From positions 3,826,693 through 3,890,692 of the forward strand of contig NW_004624880.1 in NCBI RefSeq assembly GCF_000247695.1: DNA of 64,000 bases, read 5' to 3'. Of this stretch, positions 24,850-37,960 are shown in pieces; the first letter of the stretch is position 1, and every line of letters starts with the position of its first letter. Under the pieces are notes generated by a model. The model did no database searches, was not told the origin of the DNA, and saw only the letters and a list, made by a program, of their open reading frames with translations. A program made the translations under genes and the position numbers. The stretch is from Heterocephalus glaber (taxonomy: Eukaryota > Chordata > Mammalia > Rodentia > Bathyergidae).

Positions 24850-24990
24850 ATTTGTTTGTTTGCTTGTTTACTCATTCACAAGATCTCACTAAATTATCCA
24901 GGCTGACAAACTTGTGATCCTTCTGTCTCAGTCTCTCAAGTAGCTGGGATTATAGGCCTGTGATTCTGTATCTGGATTCTTGAATTCCTT
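24850..24990 (-). mobile_element. B1-like (7SL-derived) SINE
   Basis: The plus strand contains the reversed 7SL-derived pattern: gatctcactaaattatccagg, ctgacaaacttgtgatcc, ttctgtctcagtctctcaag, tagctgggattataggcc. Confidence 0.78.
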
Positions 24991-25144
24991 CTTTTTTTGT
25001 GTGGGGAGCATCTCAAGTTTTGTTGGCCAGTCATCTAATAGGGTTATTTCACTGCATGGTTCACTGTGGCCTTTGGATATGTCTACATTTCAGTTTATGG
25101 GAAGGAGGGACAGAGGAAATCCAGAGTAAGCTGCTTATCTTTTC

Positions 25145-25400
25145 TTTTATTATTAACAATGTTTATATTTTAGTGTAGCTTTAGATTCACAGCAAAATTG
25201 GGCAGAAAGTATAGCAAGAGGTTACATATCTCCTACACTTTTCCATATACAACCTCTCTCACCAGCAATATCCCACATTCATGGGATGATTTTTATAATC
25301 AGTGAAACTGTGAAACTATGTGGACACACCATTATTCTCTGAAGTTCATAACTCATACTTGGCTTCACTTTAAATATCTATACATACAGTGGGTCTTACA
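25145..25400 (-). mobile_element. Ancient LINE-1 3' UTR fragment
   Basis: agctttagattcacagcaaa, attgggcagaaagtatag, catatctcctacac and catgggatgatttttataatc match the reversed 3' UTR of an old L1M-type element. Confidence 0.55.
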
Positions 25401-27155
25401 GACATGACATGTATCTACAAAGTAATATTTTACTCAATAGTTCCACTGCCCCCAAAACCCTCTGTGCTCTGCCTGTTTATCCCTGTCTCCTCACAACTCT
25501 TGGTGAGTATGGATCTTTTGGTGAGGGAGGTTGTATATGGAAAAGAGCACCCTATGGCTCATTTCCTTATAGAGGAGCTTCCCTATCAACTCCTGCTCTC
25601 TCTCTCCCTTAACTCCTTATGGTGTAGAGGGAGGAGTGCATTCTGATTAGTAACTCTGGGGAAAGTAACCTGAGTGTGCTACTTCAGCTTTCTTCCTTTC
25701 CTGATGGGAGTGAGCTATTGACACAAACCACGTTTTTGCCTGGTTCTGTGATTCACACTGAGGAAGTACTTTGTCTATAGATGGAAGCATTTTCTACAGC
25801 ATTGATTTAATCAGTGATGAAGGGGGTTTATTGATCTCTCATGTGAGGTCTCCTTGTCTTATTACTTAATTATTTCAGCGCTCTATCAGGAAAGAAAGGT
25901 GCTATACAAGGGACTTTCAAGAATTCCACCATAAAGGGAATATAAAGGGTGAAGTGGGGAGGGCAGAAGGTGTGTCTTGACCAATTTAGAAGAGCCATGA
26001 AGAAAAGAATTATTGTGACCTTGTAGACTTTCCTCTGGATTAACACTAATGAGATTGCTCCATGTTTGCTATGACTGCAGAGTAATAATTAATAAGTAAA
26101 AATAAACTCCTGTTTCCAAAGGGGAAAAAAGAACTGAGGAAATAAAGACCCCAAGTGAAGGTGCTATTTTCAAGATTCTTGGCTGAGAAGTAAAGGAGAG
26201 GTCAACAGAGACTTGCTCATTAACAGGCAAGTCCTGATGTATTTATAGTCTGAGGGCAATGAACTAAAAGAAAGCAGGAGAACAAATTTATAGGAGAAGG
26301 AGGATTATAGATGGAGCAAAGTTTCAAAGGTGAAAGTGGATAATGAGTAAAAAGCTGAGATGGGAATGGAAGGTGAGGTGGGATTCTATGTGTGTCAGAG
26401 TGGAGTAGGAAAGCATCTTGAACAGAAGAGCTACCTTCTTCCCTGGAATCCTTAAAAGAGGGAAATGAGAGGAGTTTCTTGGTTGCTGATGGAGGTGCAA
26501 GAATTTCAGGCTAATGGCCTCAGTTTTCTTGATGACAATAAGGCAAGGCCATGTGCTGAGAGGCATCTGGGCTGTATGGGAAGGTTTGGCATGAACACTG
26601 GACAGAATGGAAGAACAGTTGCCAACCAAGAAGTGATTTAGAAAAGAGAGGAAGACCAGATAATCTTGCAGACTGTGACAATGGAAAGAACAAGGCACTT
26701 GTACAATCTTCTATGAAATACTAACAGTGGCAATGGTGCGTGAGAGCAAGGGAAAGGGAAATATATTTCACAAATATGTCAGTTAGTTCTAAAGTGGTAA
26801 CTAACTCTTGGCATTTTAGGTCAGTTTTCATAGTAGCATTGTGATGCATGTTACTATTTCACTCTTCTGTAGATAGACAAAGTGCGACTCATAAAAATGG
26901 TGATTTAGGTCAGACAAGCAGCAAAGGCAGGACTTAAAACTAGATATATGGACTCCAGGCTTCACATAGACATCAAGTGATTTTTAAAGAATTGCTGATC
27001 TAAGTAAGGAATAAAAATGTGTACCTTGAGCTGATTTTTCCAGGAGTGACCATGAGTCTTCTCTTTTCTCTTCTACTTGTGACCGTAATCACAGTGAAGC
27101 CTGCATAATGTTGGCAGCAAGGTAAGCCTTGGCTTTCTGAGATTTAATCTGCCAC
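25401..27155. other. No gene seen
   Basis: No gene recognised. About 26820-26945 has MIR-like phrases (tcactcttctgtagatagac, gcaaaggcaggacttaaaac). Chance frames reach 124 codons (minus, 26324-26698) with no protein-like features. Confidence 0.4.
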
Positions 27156-27510
27156 ACAGACTTCCTAGGTCTATGCACACCCCATGCTCAGTTACAGCTT
27201 CATACCTCTGTACCTGCTGCCTTTCTTCCTGGAATATCCTCTCTTCATTGACCCCTGGCCAACTCCTACATCTTTCAAATCTCCCTAGCAAACTTTTTCC
27301 TGAGGGCAGAGCTAAGTGCCCTAGTTTGTGCTTCTACTTATACCTTGGGCTCATCCTTTATTCCATCACATTGGAATTTTTGCCTACACATTTCCCTCAC
27401 TAGAACAGGAGTTCCTCACAGGTAAGCAGTGTACCTTATGTGGTTTGTATCTCCACACAAAGTGCCCAGAGCAGTGCTTCATGTAAATATGAGGTAGTTT
27501 CCTGCCAATA
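27156..27510 (+). repeat. L2-type LINE fragment
   Basis: Phrases in L2 order: ctgcctttcttcctggaata, ccaactcctacatctttcaaa, cctcactagaacaggagttcc, agtgcccagagcagtgcttc. Confidence 0.6.
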
Positions 27511-27794
27511 TAGGAAATGGACCTGCCCCTTTGGGTGTATCTTAGTAGAAACCAGCCAAAAGCGTAAATTAACTTGCCACACAATTAGTCTTAACCCAGG
27601 GTCATTGTTCTTTGGGTGAAATGATAAGATGTGGCAGAAAAATTGAGAGACAGATAATTAGGAAATATTTCTTCCTTTCCTTGAGACTTGTCTTCATTTT
27701 CATCTTCAAATGTGTACTATTTTAATACATCCAGAAATTAACTACATTTCTATACTCTACTACTATTATTATTCTGGTCCAGGCAAACATCCTT

Positions 27795-28458
27795 TCTTGA
27801 ATGGATGATTGCAGCAGCCTTCTAACTGATTTCCCTGCTTCCCTCTTCCTAGAACATAGCTTATTCCCCATACCTAGATCCTGGATCACAGTGACTCTGA
27901 TACAGTGTAAGACCATGTCCCTTGTCTGCTCCATCACTTGCAGTGGCTCCCATCTCATTCCATGGGAAGCCCAAAGTCCTTTCAAATCTTTCCAGTGCTC
28001 TGCACCATCTGGCCTTTGTTAACTCTGACTCCACCCTCTTCTAGGCTCCGTGGGCATTCCCACCATTCTAACGGCACCGAGCCCACACTCACCTCAGAAA
28101 TGTGCATAGCATCCCTTGCCTGGAATTCTCCCCAGCCAATTCCATTATTACTCTTTTCTTCCCTTCCACTCTTTATTCAGGCATCTCCTTGGCAAGGCAG
28201 CCCTGATATCCTATGAAGCATTGCCACATCTTACTCCTTCTCCTCTTATTACCTATCCATTTTTCTGCTTTATTTTCTCCTCAGAGCTTGATGCTAGCTA
28301 GAATACCATATGTTTTACTTACCGATCTTGCTTATTTTATGCCTGCCATAGGAGGGCAATGATTTAGATCCCTTGCTCATTTCTGTATCCTTCAAACACA
28401 CAAGAGTGTGTGGCTCAGAGGAGGCACTCAGTGGTCATTTGTTGATTGAATTGTGATT
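27795..28458 (+). repeat. L2-type LINE, ORF2 end and 3' tail
   Basis: A 660-bp plus-strand L2 copy: cagccttctaactgatttccc, ctccatcacttgcagtggc, cccaaagtcctttcaaatc, tctgcaccatctggcctttg, cttgcctggaattctcc, then a 3' end with gctcagaggaggcactcagtgg and gttgattgaatt. The order is continuous, so it is a single, well-kept ancient insertion. Confidence 0.8.
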
Positions 28459-29135
28459 TAAAGATGACCTCTTATTTCTTGGTTAGAAATGCAGGGTTCT
28501 CAAATTGTTTAATTAGAGTATATTCCTTTCAAAAGAACAGAACTTTTACATTTCATGCCTGTTGATCAGTGCAAAGTGATGGCTCTCATAGCTCATTGCA
28601 TCTGTCCTATGAGTTGTCTACTCCCTTTATACCCGATCATCACAGCCTTCTCACACTGCAGTATTTTCCTTCTCACTCCCTCTACTCTTTCAATTACCTT
28701 GCCTCAGGAAAACCTCATCACTCCTGGCGAAATTCTTCCTTTCCATTGCTTCTGCTGATTTAATCTTTGCTTTTTAATCAGCTCTAAGGAGGTGGGGGTG
28801 GAAGTGGAGAATGTACTCAAACTATCATACATCATTTTATGGAAGAAAGGACCTGACATTTTCATTGGCAAATCAATCCTGGAGCTGTGGGACTGGAAAG
28901 GATCTAAGAGGTCAGCCCATCCATCGTTACACCTCTGGGCAGTTCTGCATTGAAAAGCCACCCACCAAATGCTACTGTCTTGCTTTTGATCTGACTATTC
29001 TCTAAGGAAACTACCTTCTTGACCTCTTTAGAAAAGTCATTTTAGTGCCTTAGTGGAAAATATAAAAGTATTGTTAAAGCACTTGCAATACCATAGGGCA
29101 TGGAACTGGAGTATAAGTGAACAACCTTGGAGGTG
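28459..29135. other. No gene seen
   Basis: No feature recognised; short C/T-rich stretches only. Confidence 0.3.
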
Positions 29136-29222
29136 TAGGCAGGAAGTGGACTCTGAGGTCAGACCAGCTTGAGGATGAATTTTGTATTGATCACTAGCTA
29201 ACTGGGTGACCTTGTAAAAATT
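29136..29222 (+). repeat. MIR-type SINE fragment
   Basis: ggactctgaggtcagaccagc … atcactagctaactgggtgacc matches the 5' half of a MIR element. Confidence 0.6.
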
Positions 29223-29344
29223 ATCCTTAAAGGGAAAAAATAATAAAACAAGAAGAAAAATTTAGAACAATGTCCTAAGGAATTTAAAAGTGCATATATA
29301 GATATAAAAAATAATAAATGTTTATGCTCAATATGCATAAATAA

Positions 29345-29478
29345 AAAATATACCCTTGCATGGTGGCACATGTCTATAGTCCCAGATACTTAGGAGGCTG
29401 AGGTAGAAGAATTGCACATTTGAGCCCAGGCTGGGCAACTTAGTGAGACTCTGTCTCAAAATAAAAATAAAAATGACT
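29345..29478 (+). mobile_element. B1-like (7SL-derived) SINE
   Basis: ttgcatggtggcacatgtc, tagtcccagatacttaggagg, ctgaggtagaagaattgcac, cctgtctcaaaata-type ending followed by an A-rich tail. It resembles an Alu/B1 monomer. Confidence 0.85.
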
Positions 29479-30164
29479 GAAAATGATAATAATAATATTT
29501 GCTAATACTTAATAGGTATTGTCTATTTCATATACATCAGGCAATCAGAAAAGCCTTACATATATCAACTCATTAACAGTTAAGTGATGACTGCTTTCAC
29601 TCAAGGTTATTGCTTTCATTATTACTATTATCATGTTTTAAAGGCCAAGGAGGGACATGATAAATAGCTTTTCCCTCTTGATTGATTCATTATTTTGTTG
29701 TTACATCCAGTGAGGTACATCTAAGTCAGCATGAGGGGTTGATGTTAACTCTGCTAAGAAGAACAACAGGTGAGGAAGAAGGGCTCCAAAAGGAATCATG
29801 GAGGTCACTCAGTAAGAGGAGGCAGCCTGCTACCCCTAAGAACCTTCTTACAAGTACTGGACACTGAAGTTTTTTCTCAGGCCTGGCACAGAGCAGGCTG
29901 ACCCTTACCACAGCACATGTGATGACTGGGATAGAAGAGGGAGGGCAAAAAGGGGACAGAGAGCATTTGGGGCAGTGTTGCTAAGTTTCTGTGATTTGTG
30001 AGTACGAGTACACAACTCTCCAAAAGTATAGGTGGGAGATAATTTGTAAAAAACAAAACAAACAACCAAACCAAACAAAAACAAAAACACAGCAAATCAA
30101 ATTGACCTAGCCAAGTAAGAGGCTTGATTTGAATGGAACAATGAATTTGATTATGTTGGGAGTC
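29479..30164. other. No gene seen
   Basis: No feature recognised, apart from an A/C-rich simple tract (aaaac/aaacc units) at 30046-30090. Confidence 0.35.
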
Positions 30165-30530
30165 AGCTTTCCATTACTATAACAAATACTTAAGATAATC
30201 AACTTGAAAAGAAGAAAGGTTTGTTTTTGCTCACAGTTTCAGAGGTTGTAGTCCATAGTCAAGAGGACCCATTGCTTTTGGGCCTTGTGATGAGGCAGAA
30301 TATCATAGTGGGGAGCCTATGGTGGAACACATTGCTTACCTCAGAGCCAGTGGGCAGTAAAGAGAGAGGAAGATGAAGACACAGGGAGTCCCACAGTCAC
30401 CTTCAAGGGCACACCCCTAACGACCTCACTTCTTCCCACTAGACCTCTCAGAGGAGTTCGACAGGCTGGGACCAAGCTTTTAATACATGGGCCTTTGAGG
30501 GACATTTATCCTCACCATAGCAACAGTGTT
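30165..30530 (-). mobile_element. MaLR-type LTR
   Basis: Reversed rodent MaLR LTR: gctttccattactataacaa, gctcacagtttcagaggttg, tagtccatagtcaagagg, acctcacttcttcccactag, tttaatacatgggcctttgag, ggacatttatcc. Confidence 0.75.
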
Positions 30531-30984
30531 GTCAACTTCCTGAAAAAAGTTTCATTTACAATTTTTTTGACTGCAAGGAATTTATAATTGTTACTTCCAA
30601 AAACACTAAAGAAAATGTAGCAAGAGAAAATTTTGGAGACTACGACTATTACAATTTATTATAAAGAAAAAAACTCCTGCTATATATTAATGATGCCTCT
30701 ACCTGCTGAATGTACAGAGGATTCCTAACACAAAGATATCTGAGCTATAGCAGTTTTCTATACTAAAAGGTGATGAGCCAATTACAAAGAATAGGGCAAC
30801 TCAAATTACTTGAATTGGTACCAAACCTAACCTGTCCTTCCAAAATTACTATACTCCCATTCGAATCAATGCACATCAATCTCTAAATGGTTGAACAGGT
30901 AGATTCTTTCTAAGAGCACTTTTGAATAAGCTCCTTGTATTCTGGGAAACAACAGGAGAAGTAAGAACACATTTCTTAGGAAGT
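30531..30984. other. No gene seen
   Basis: A/T-rich sequence with no recognised feature. Confidence 0.3.
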
Positions 30985-31447
30985 GCCTCTTATTCTCTTC
31001 AAACTCCCCACCATCTGTTCCTCTTTTATTCATTCAGCTCCCAGATCCATATCCAGAACTTTTCAGCCTTACACCCTCCCACTTTATGCAGTGATTTCTC
31101 CCTCTCTCTTCTTTTAGTTGTCAGCAATTTATCCTGTAAGTCTGGATTAAATATTGCCCATTGAGAGAGGCTTTTCTGAACATTCTTTCCAAAGCAGGGT
31201 GACCCACCATGGTCTAACTCACAGTGTGGTGATGGTTTCATGGCACATCAATTTATCTGTTTTTCTGTTAATGGTTTCTCCCTATGAGACTGTAAGGTAG
31301 CCTAGACTAAGCTGGTCTAAGCTACTACTCTAAGCTAGTCTAGGAAAAACTAGGCAAAAGTCACGGCTGTCTCATTTCTCATGATGGCATCTGCATCTAG
31401 CACAGTGACTGAGACGACGTAGAAACTTAATAAATATCAGTTTGTTA
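30985..31447 (+). repeat. L2-type LINE fragment
   Basis: Phrases in L2 order include gagaggcttttctgaacattc, gagactgtaaggtagc, gcatctagcacagtgactgag and aacttaataaatatcagtttg. Inside it, at 31301-31344, is a short imperfect inverted repeat (cctagacta … tagtctagg). Confidence 0.6.
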
Positions 31448-32205
31448 CATTTGGTTCAAAGCTGCCTCTGAATGTATTTCAAGTTTGCCCTAGAGGTTTC
31501 TCCCTTCATAGTGAACTCTAACCTAACTTTGTGTGTAAAGATTTTAATCTACCTTCAACAAATAGGTAATTGTTCAAATCATGTTCAAATAAGGCAGACA
31601 GTAGCTGTAACCAATAATCCTGTCTTTTTACAGTATATCACTTCCTTTTTTTTCTGCCAATAAATATAACTAGCTCATGTTGTAGAGCAGGGCATTTTGA
31701 ACCATTTTTGGTCCAAACAGCTGCCCAATTCTAGAATCACAAATAAAACCAATTAAGTTCTGTAAAACTAGATTTGTTATTATTTTTTCTTTTAATGGTT
31801 TAAATAAAAGGAGTGAAGCTTTTCCTTTTAATATGACACTCTTATAAAAAAAATACGAACACTCAGAATACTAGTCCTTTTCTCAGCTATGTATAAGTCT
31901 ATGTAGGAGGGTCACAAAATTTCTTTAGCTGAAGATTGGTATCATTTGACTTTAGGTTATTCAAGACCCAGAATAAGATTGTCAAAATATATTAACTCAA
32001 ATAAATACAGTTTGATTTAAGGTTCACCTCTGTTTGGGTAGTTGGGGGTGGGGGGTGAGCCATAGAGAAATGGAAATCCCTTTCACCTGGGGCTCTTAGT
32101 GTGTACAAAGGCAATATCTCACACAGCATGTAGGCAAATAGTCATGGTTCCTGTCCTTATACAACTGTACAAGGTAAACATCAAAACTCAGACTCTTACT
32201 AACAG
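31448..32205. other. No gene seen
   Basis: No feature recognised; A/T-rich. Confidence 0.3.
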
Positions 32206-32400
32206 CTGGGTTGAGAATCCACTGTCTGTCAGGCCCTGATATAATGCAACAATAATCCTTGCACTATTCTCATTTTATTAATGATGAAAATGAGGCTGTA
32301 GAAATTTATTAACTTTTCCAAGTCTTCAAACTTAGCAAGTGGCAAGAGGCATGATTGAATTCTGGGTCTGCCTAATGCCCAGACTCACACAATTAGCCCT
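32206..32400 (+). repeat. MIR-type SINE
   Basis: tctgtcaggccctgatataatg, ctcattttattaatgatgaaa, atgaggctgtagaaatttatt, ttttccaagtcttcaaactta, gaattctgggtctgcctaatg follow the MIR order. Confidence 0.7.
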
Positions 32401-33305
32401 CATTACAAATAAACAGCCTAACTGGGAGTATTGTCTGAGGCGGCACAATGTGGACCCGGGAATGGACATCCCAGGAAAGAAGTAAAGAAAGCAGATGGCT
32501 GCCAGGTGATTGTCTTTCCTTAGAACACATCATCAAACATATACTATAAAGCACTAGCTTCCCTAACATTCACCAGCAAGAATGAGCTTGACATTTCTGA
32601 GCAATTAAATAAATGAAGGTCAAAAAGAATGAGATAATAGCAATAGGGAAGACTGATGAAATCCTCTCAGAAAGAATGGAGTCAGCTAGATTTTCACAAG
32701 AGAATGAGGAAAGGGGGAGGAAGTATACGAGTACAGCTTTCTTAGTGGTCACTTCTGCTCCCCCAACAATATCTGATATCAGTTGTCTTTGGCTTCAAAT
32801 GCAGCCAAGACAGGTGGGAGGAATGGTATGAGTTTTCCAGCCCTATACTGGATGGCCAGAATTGGCCTGTGAGATTCGAGGTGCCCACAAACTAGAGAAC
32901 TAGGAAGGTGGCCTTCAGAAAAAGCAGATATTTGATTCCTATGGGAAACAACTTGGTCCCATATGATATGGGGGCATGGGTGAAATCAGTCACTCTTGAC
33001 ACTTCCCTGGGAATAGAACTCATATGACTATGGCTTCCATAACTGCTGTATCAAATCTGAAGTCTCTGAAATTTATTTAGAATTATCACAAAAAGTGAAA
33101 CCAAAGCAAAGGGACATGAGGGAACTTGCAGAGGTAATGGATATATCTGTTACCATTATTGTGGTCATGGTTTCATAGATGTGTATGTAGAACCAAAGTT
33201 ATTAAATTGAACACCTGAAATACGTGCAGTTTTGTACATCAGTCATTCTATATCAAAACAGTTTTAAAATAAACAAATGGATAAAATTGAATACTGGTTT
33301 TTTGA
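32401..33305. other. No gene seen
   Basis: No gene. The stretch near 33170-33250 (ttattaaattgaacacctg, ttgtacatcagtcattctat) resembles an old L1 3' end but is too diverged to name. Confidence 0.35.
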
Positions 33306-33525
33306 AAGGGAGCCAGGTATGTACCCATAGTCCCAGTTTTTTCAGAGGTTGAGGTAGGAGGATCACTTGAGCCCAGGAGTTTGAGGTCAACCTGGGCAAC
33401 ATAGCAACATAGAGAAACCCTGTCTCCACAAAACAAAACACCAAAGAAGGTTGTAGGTATAGCTCAGTGGTAGAGTGTGTACTTAGCATGCTGAAAGTCC
33501 TAGGTTCAAACCCCAACACAGAAGG
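33306..33525 (+). mobile_element. B1-ID dimeric SINE
   Basis: The left unit is 7SL-derived (cacttgagcccaggagtttg, gtcaacctgggcaacatagc, ccctgtctccacaaaac). It is followed directly by an ID unit (ggtatagctcagtggtagag … ctaggttcaaaccccaacac). The join without a separate target repeat indicates a composite SINE of the B1-ID kind known from several rodent groups. Confidence 0.82.
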
Positions 33526-33566
33526 AAGGAAGGAAGGAACGAAGGGAGGGAGGGAAGGAGGGAAAC
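33519..33566. repeat. (GGAA/GGGA)n simple repeat at a SINE tail
   Basis: gaaggaaggaaggaaggaac followed by gaagggagggagggaaggag, derived from the tail of the dimeric SINE. Confidence 0.9.
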
Positions 33567-33639
33567 CTGAGAGAGATTTTGCATGCTTGTACACCTATGA
33601 GTTTGTAGTGGACTCCCAACTTTGCTGAAGAGGACAATT

Positions 33640-33886
33640 TTGTCCCCTTTTATTAGTGTATGTTTGCAATACAGAACAATAATGTTCATTTTGAGAAATT
33701 GGTATATTCATGTAACATGTCTTGATCATTTTTTATCCCTTTGCCCTCCTCCTCCCCCTGATCCCCTTCCCCATCTCCAAAAGTCTGCTTTCTTGTTTCC
33801 TACTATCTCTCCTTCATTTTAGTCACTTTTTAAAATTTTAGGTTTCTCATGTGAGGGAAACCATGCAATATTTGAAGAGGACAACT
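33640..33886 (-). mobile_element. LINE-1 3' UTR fragment
   Basis: Plus strand: ccttttattagtgtatgttt, acaataatgttcattttg, a C/T-rich block (cctcctcctccccctgatcc), and aggtttctcatgtgaggg. This matches the reversed 3' UTR of the L1 at 5726. Confidence 0.85.
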
Positions 33887-34340
33887 GTCTTGGTTACTTT
33901 CCTTGTTGTTGAGACAAAACACCCAACACCCAATGTTAAAGGAGGAAAGTTTTATTTTGGCTCACAGTTTGTAGAAGTTTCATCCCATAGTTGGCGGGCT
34001 CCAAGGCAGGGTGGCATAGTAAAGGGGCATCACAGAGAAGCAGTTCTTGGCAGACAGAAGACAGCAAAGCAAGCAAGGGACCTTTGCAGCTTTTTTCTGT
34101 CCCTTTTATATTCTACCTAGGCTACCAGGCTTAGAGTAATGCCAAACCAATCAGTGGACTGATTTAACCCACCCTTAATCATAGCATCACATACTCTTAA
34201 TCCTAGAACCCTTAATCCGAGCATTGTACCATGAATCATTAATCACACACTCTAGATTCAGCTACTTCTGAAAAAGCCCCATGTATGACTGCATGAGGCC
34301 TTGGGGGGACATCTAGGCACAAGCCCTAACAACAACTAAT
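33887..34340 (-). mobile_element. MaLR-type LTR
   Basis: Reversed MaLR LTR: cttggttactttccttgttg, gaggaaagttttattttggc, tcacagtttgtagaagtttc, cagtggactgatttaaccc, catgaggccttggggggac, gcacaagccctaacaac. Its orientation partner at 37535 is a plus-strand copy of a similar LTR. Confidence 0.8.
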
Positions 34341-35152
34341 AAGGAAAGTCTTGTAAAGATTCCCAGGGTGCTGAGATCTGAAGGAATGTTATCTTGATTA
34401 CTAGAGGAAATTTTCTGTAGAATCCTGAGCAGCACATTCCCATTTTCCTGTCTTCATTCTTGGGTTAGAAAAAAAGAAAACTGTAAGCTGAGTGATAACA
34501 CATAGAGTTTTGGTGCCTGCTGTGAAGGAGTCCTCCCAATGCCTGATAGGTCCTTTTCCAGAGGACAAGGGCTTCTTCCTTTCAGTATTACAGAAAGAAC
34601 TTGAGGTTCAGTGAGGAAGATTAACCTTTATGGTTCAGATTACTGGATTCTGTGTAACAATTCTCAGACAAGGAATGTGCTCACTTTCCTTGCCTTCTTC
34701 TCCTCCGGGATGGGTTCCATACACATATGAACATTATTTATTTATCCTGTTAAATTTCTTCAAATGTCATTAACTCTATTTGTGTATATCCTTATTGGAC
34801 CATGCTGTGATATTTAGTATGTACATAAAGTGGATATCAGGGAAAGCACTTGCTTACTGCCAGCATTTAATACATGTATCTAATTGAGTTTGGGTTATTG
34901 TGTTAATTATCATTTAGATCTATAAAGTTTATTAAGCTATCTGATTTTAATATAATCCGGCTGCAACTAGTGGTTATGTATTTATCCAAATGCTAAGATA
35001 AAAAATATTGAATCTGAATATGCATGGTGAATTGTTTCAATCCACCTAACCATTAGATTTGATCATAAAATATTTATTAGAATAAGAGGTATAGTTTTAG
35101 CTTAAATTCATATCTTTAGAGTACTCACCATCAATTCTTATAGCTAGAACTT
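34341..35152. other. No gene seen
   Basis: No feature recognised; A/T-rich intergenic DNA. Confidence 0.35.
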
Positions 35153-35154
35153 TT

Positions 35155-35234
35155 TTTTTGGTATCGGGAATCGAACTCGGGACCTTGCACTTGGGAGGCA
35201 GGTGGCAGAACCACTGAGCTAAATCCCCCAGCCC
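35155..35234 (-). mobile_element. ID-type SINE with target duplication
   Basis: Reversed ID element (ttggtatcgggaatcgaactcg … gcagaaccactgagctaaatc). It is flanked by agctagaactttt (about 35142) and aggtagaactttta (about 35235), a 13-bp repeat with one mismatch. Confidence 0.92.
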
Positions 35235-35409
35235 AGGTAGAACTTTTAGAGTCAATGTCTTCCTTTCAGACCTTGTATTAGCCATGAATTCCACTTGCCT
35301 ACATTTGTTTTTAAAAATACAAAATTTTAGGAATTTTCTACTCCTTTCCCAACTTCATAAATGCTATTTAAAAACTTGCCATTGACAAGGAATTTAAACT
35401 TGAATGAAT

Positions 35410-36348
<939 letters not shown>

Positions 36349-36639
36349 CAATGAATATGCTAGAGGGAGTTCCTTGTACCTTTTACCCTCACATAGAAAA
36401 TGCTCTCAAGGCCTAGCCACTAAGCCTCCAAGCACCCATTCTTCTTCCCTTCACACCTCCCTGGAGAGCAGACTACACTTCTTTCTGGGCAATGCCATTG
36501 CTCTATTGGGATTTGAGCCTCAGCCTATCCAGCCTTCTCTCAACCTCCATCTGTACCTCCTCCACCTCTCCTCAATCTGTCTCTCCCTTCTGTATTTAAG
36601 CAGCCTCTGAATTTCTCATATTTATAAACCATGCCCCAT
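36349..36639. other. No gene seen
   Basis: C/T-rich sequence with no recognised gene; possibly the start of the L2 copy that is clear from about 36640. Confidence 0.35.
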
Positions 36640-37535
36640 CTTTATCCAATCCCCTATTGGCTTTCTCTCTCCTACACTTAAGGGGTCCTTCTGAAGAGCC
36701 TTCTTTTCCCTTTCCAACCAGCCATTGCATGTGTTCATGGCCATCTAGCTTCTGCTCCTGCCCTTCCACTGAAATGCTTTCATCAAGCTCCCCCATGACC
36801 TTCCTGGGTTAAACACTGAGAGTCCTCAGTTCCTAGTTTGCTTGGGTTTCTGGCAGTATTTGTCACTACTTGCATCTCTCTGCTTTTGGAAGCACTCTCT
36901 TACTTTGGTTCCCGCAAAGCAGAATTCTCTTGGTTGATCTGGCTGCTCTAGCTCCTTCTTGATTTCTTTATCAGCTCCTCTTCCTCTGTTTCACCTTTGC
37001 AGATTCTTTAGAATTCCATCCTTGGTCCTATTCTTACTCAGCCCATACTCTCTGGGCCATCTCTTTCTGGCTTTTTTTCACATAGATATCCTGCTAACTC
37101 CCAAATCTATGTCCTTCAGCTCACATACTACATCCCTCCGAATCACACACCAGTGAGGAGTTCTCATATACATTTCTAATCCCATCACCTCTCTGAAAAC
37201 CCTCTTCAGCATCTTCTCACTGCATGTAATACAAAACCAACTTCTTTCCAGGTCCAAGAAGCTCTTCAGAGTTTAGATCTGGAGATCTCTTTTCTAGTTT
37301 TCTAGATCTTTACATCCCTAACCTATCAGATCTCTTCTGGTATATTTATGCCCATGCTCCTTCAGCTCTGAACTGTCCTTCATCCAGTTATTTCTACCTG
37401 GAACTCTCCTCTGTTGGCCCTCCTGCCTGACACCCTCAGACCTCTGGTTAAAGGTCACATCCTTTAGGGGAAACCTTATTCCAGGCTGCTAGGTACTGCT
37501 GACATGGCCTCATAGCATTTTTACACATTTCATAT
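36640..37535 (+). repeat. Long L2-type LINE fragment
   Basis: About 900 bp in continuous L2 order. It starts in ORF2 (cttccactgaaatgctttcatc; cctagtttgcttgggtttctg; tgacttcattc-like Cys/Ser-rich frame), passes ccaaatctatgtccttcagc and ends with aggtcacatcctttagggg and accttattcc. No coding potential remains. It is one of the longest L2 tracts in the window. Confidence 0.75.
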
Positions 37536-37960
37536 TGTTATGGTTTATATCTAAAATGTCCTCCCAAGTCTCATGTACTCCTAGGTAGGGCTTTTGGGAG
37601 GGACTGGATCATGGGAGTGATAACTAGATTAGTCCACTGATTGGCTTAGCATAGTTCTAGGTGTGGGTGAATGGATTTATTGAAGACAGAAGACCCACCC
37701 TGGGTATGAGTGGCACCAACCAACAGGTTTGTAGCCCGAATGGCATAAAAAGGGAAAGGGAGGCTCACTGCTGATGCTTTTTTCTGCCTCCTCTGTCACG
37801 GACTGTTTCTTCTTTTCCATGCTACCTTGCCTTGGGGCTAGCCAACTATGGACTGAAACCTCTACAAACTGTGAGCTAAAACAAACCTTTCCTCCTTTCA
37901 CTTGTGGCCACTGGATATTTTGTCCTGGAAATGAGAAAGTAACTAAGACTCCATCAACAA
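37536..37960 (+). mobile_element. MaLR-type LTR
   Basis: Plus-strand LTR: tgttatggtttatatctaaa, atgtcctcccaagtctcatg, ggagggactggatcatggg, accttgccttggggctagcc, actatggactgaaacctc, actgtgagctaaaacaaac, ttttgtcctggaaatgag, aagtaactaagac. The tgttatggttt start and the tcaacaa-type end fit a complete or nearly complete LTR. Confidence 0.82.
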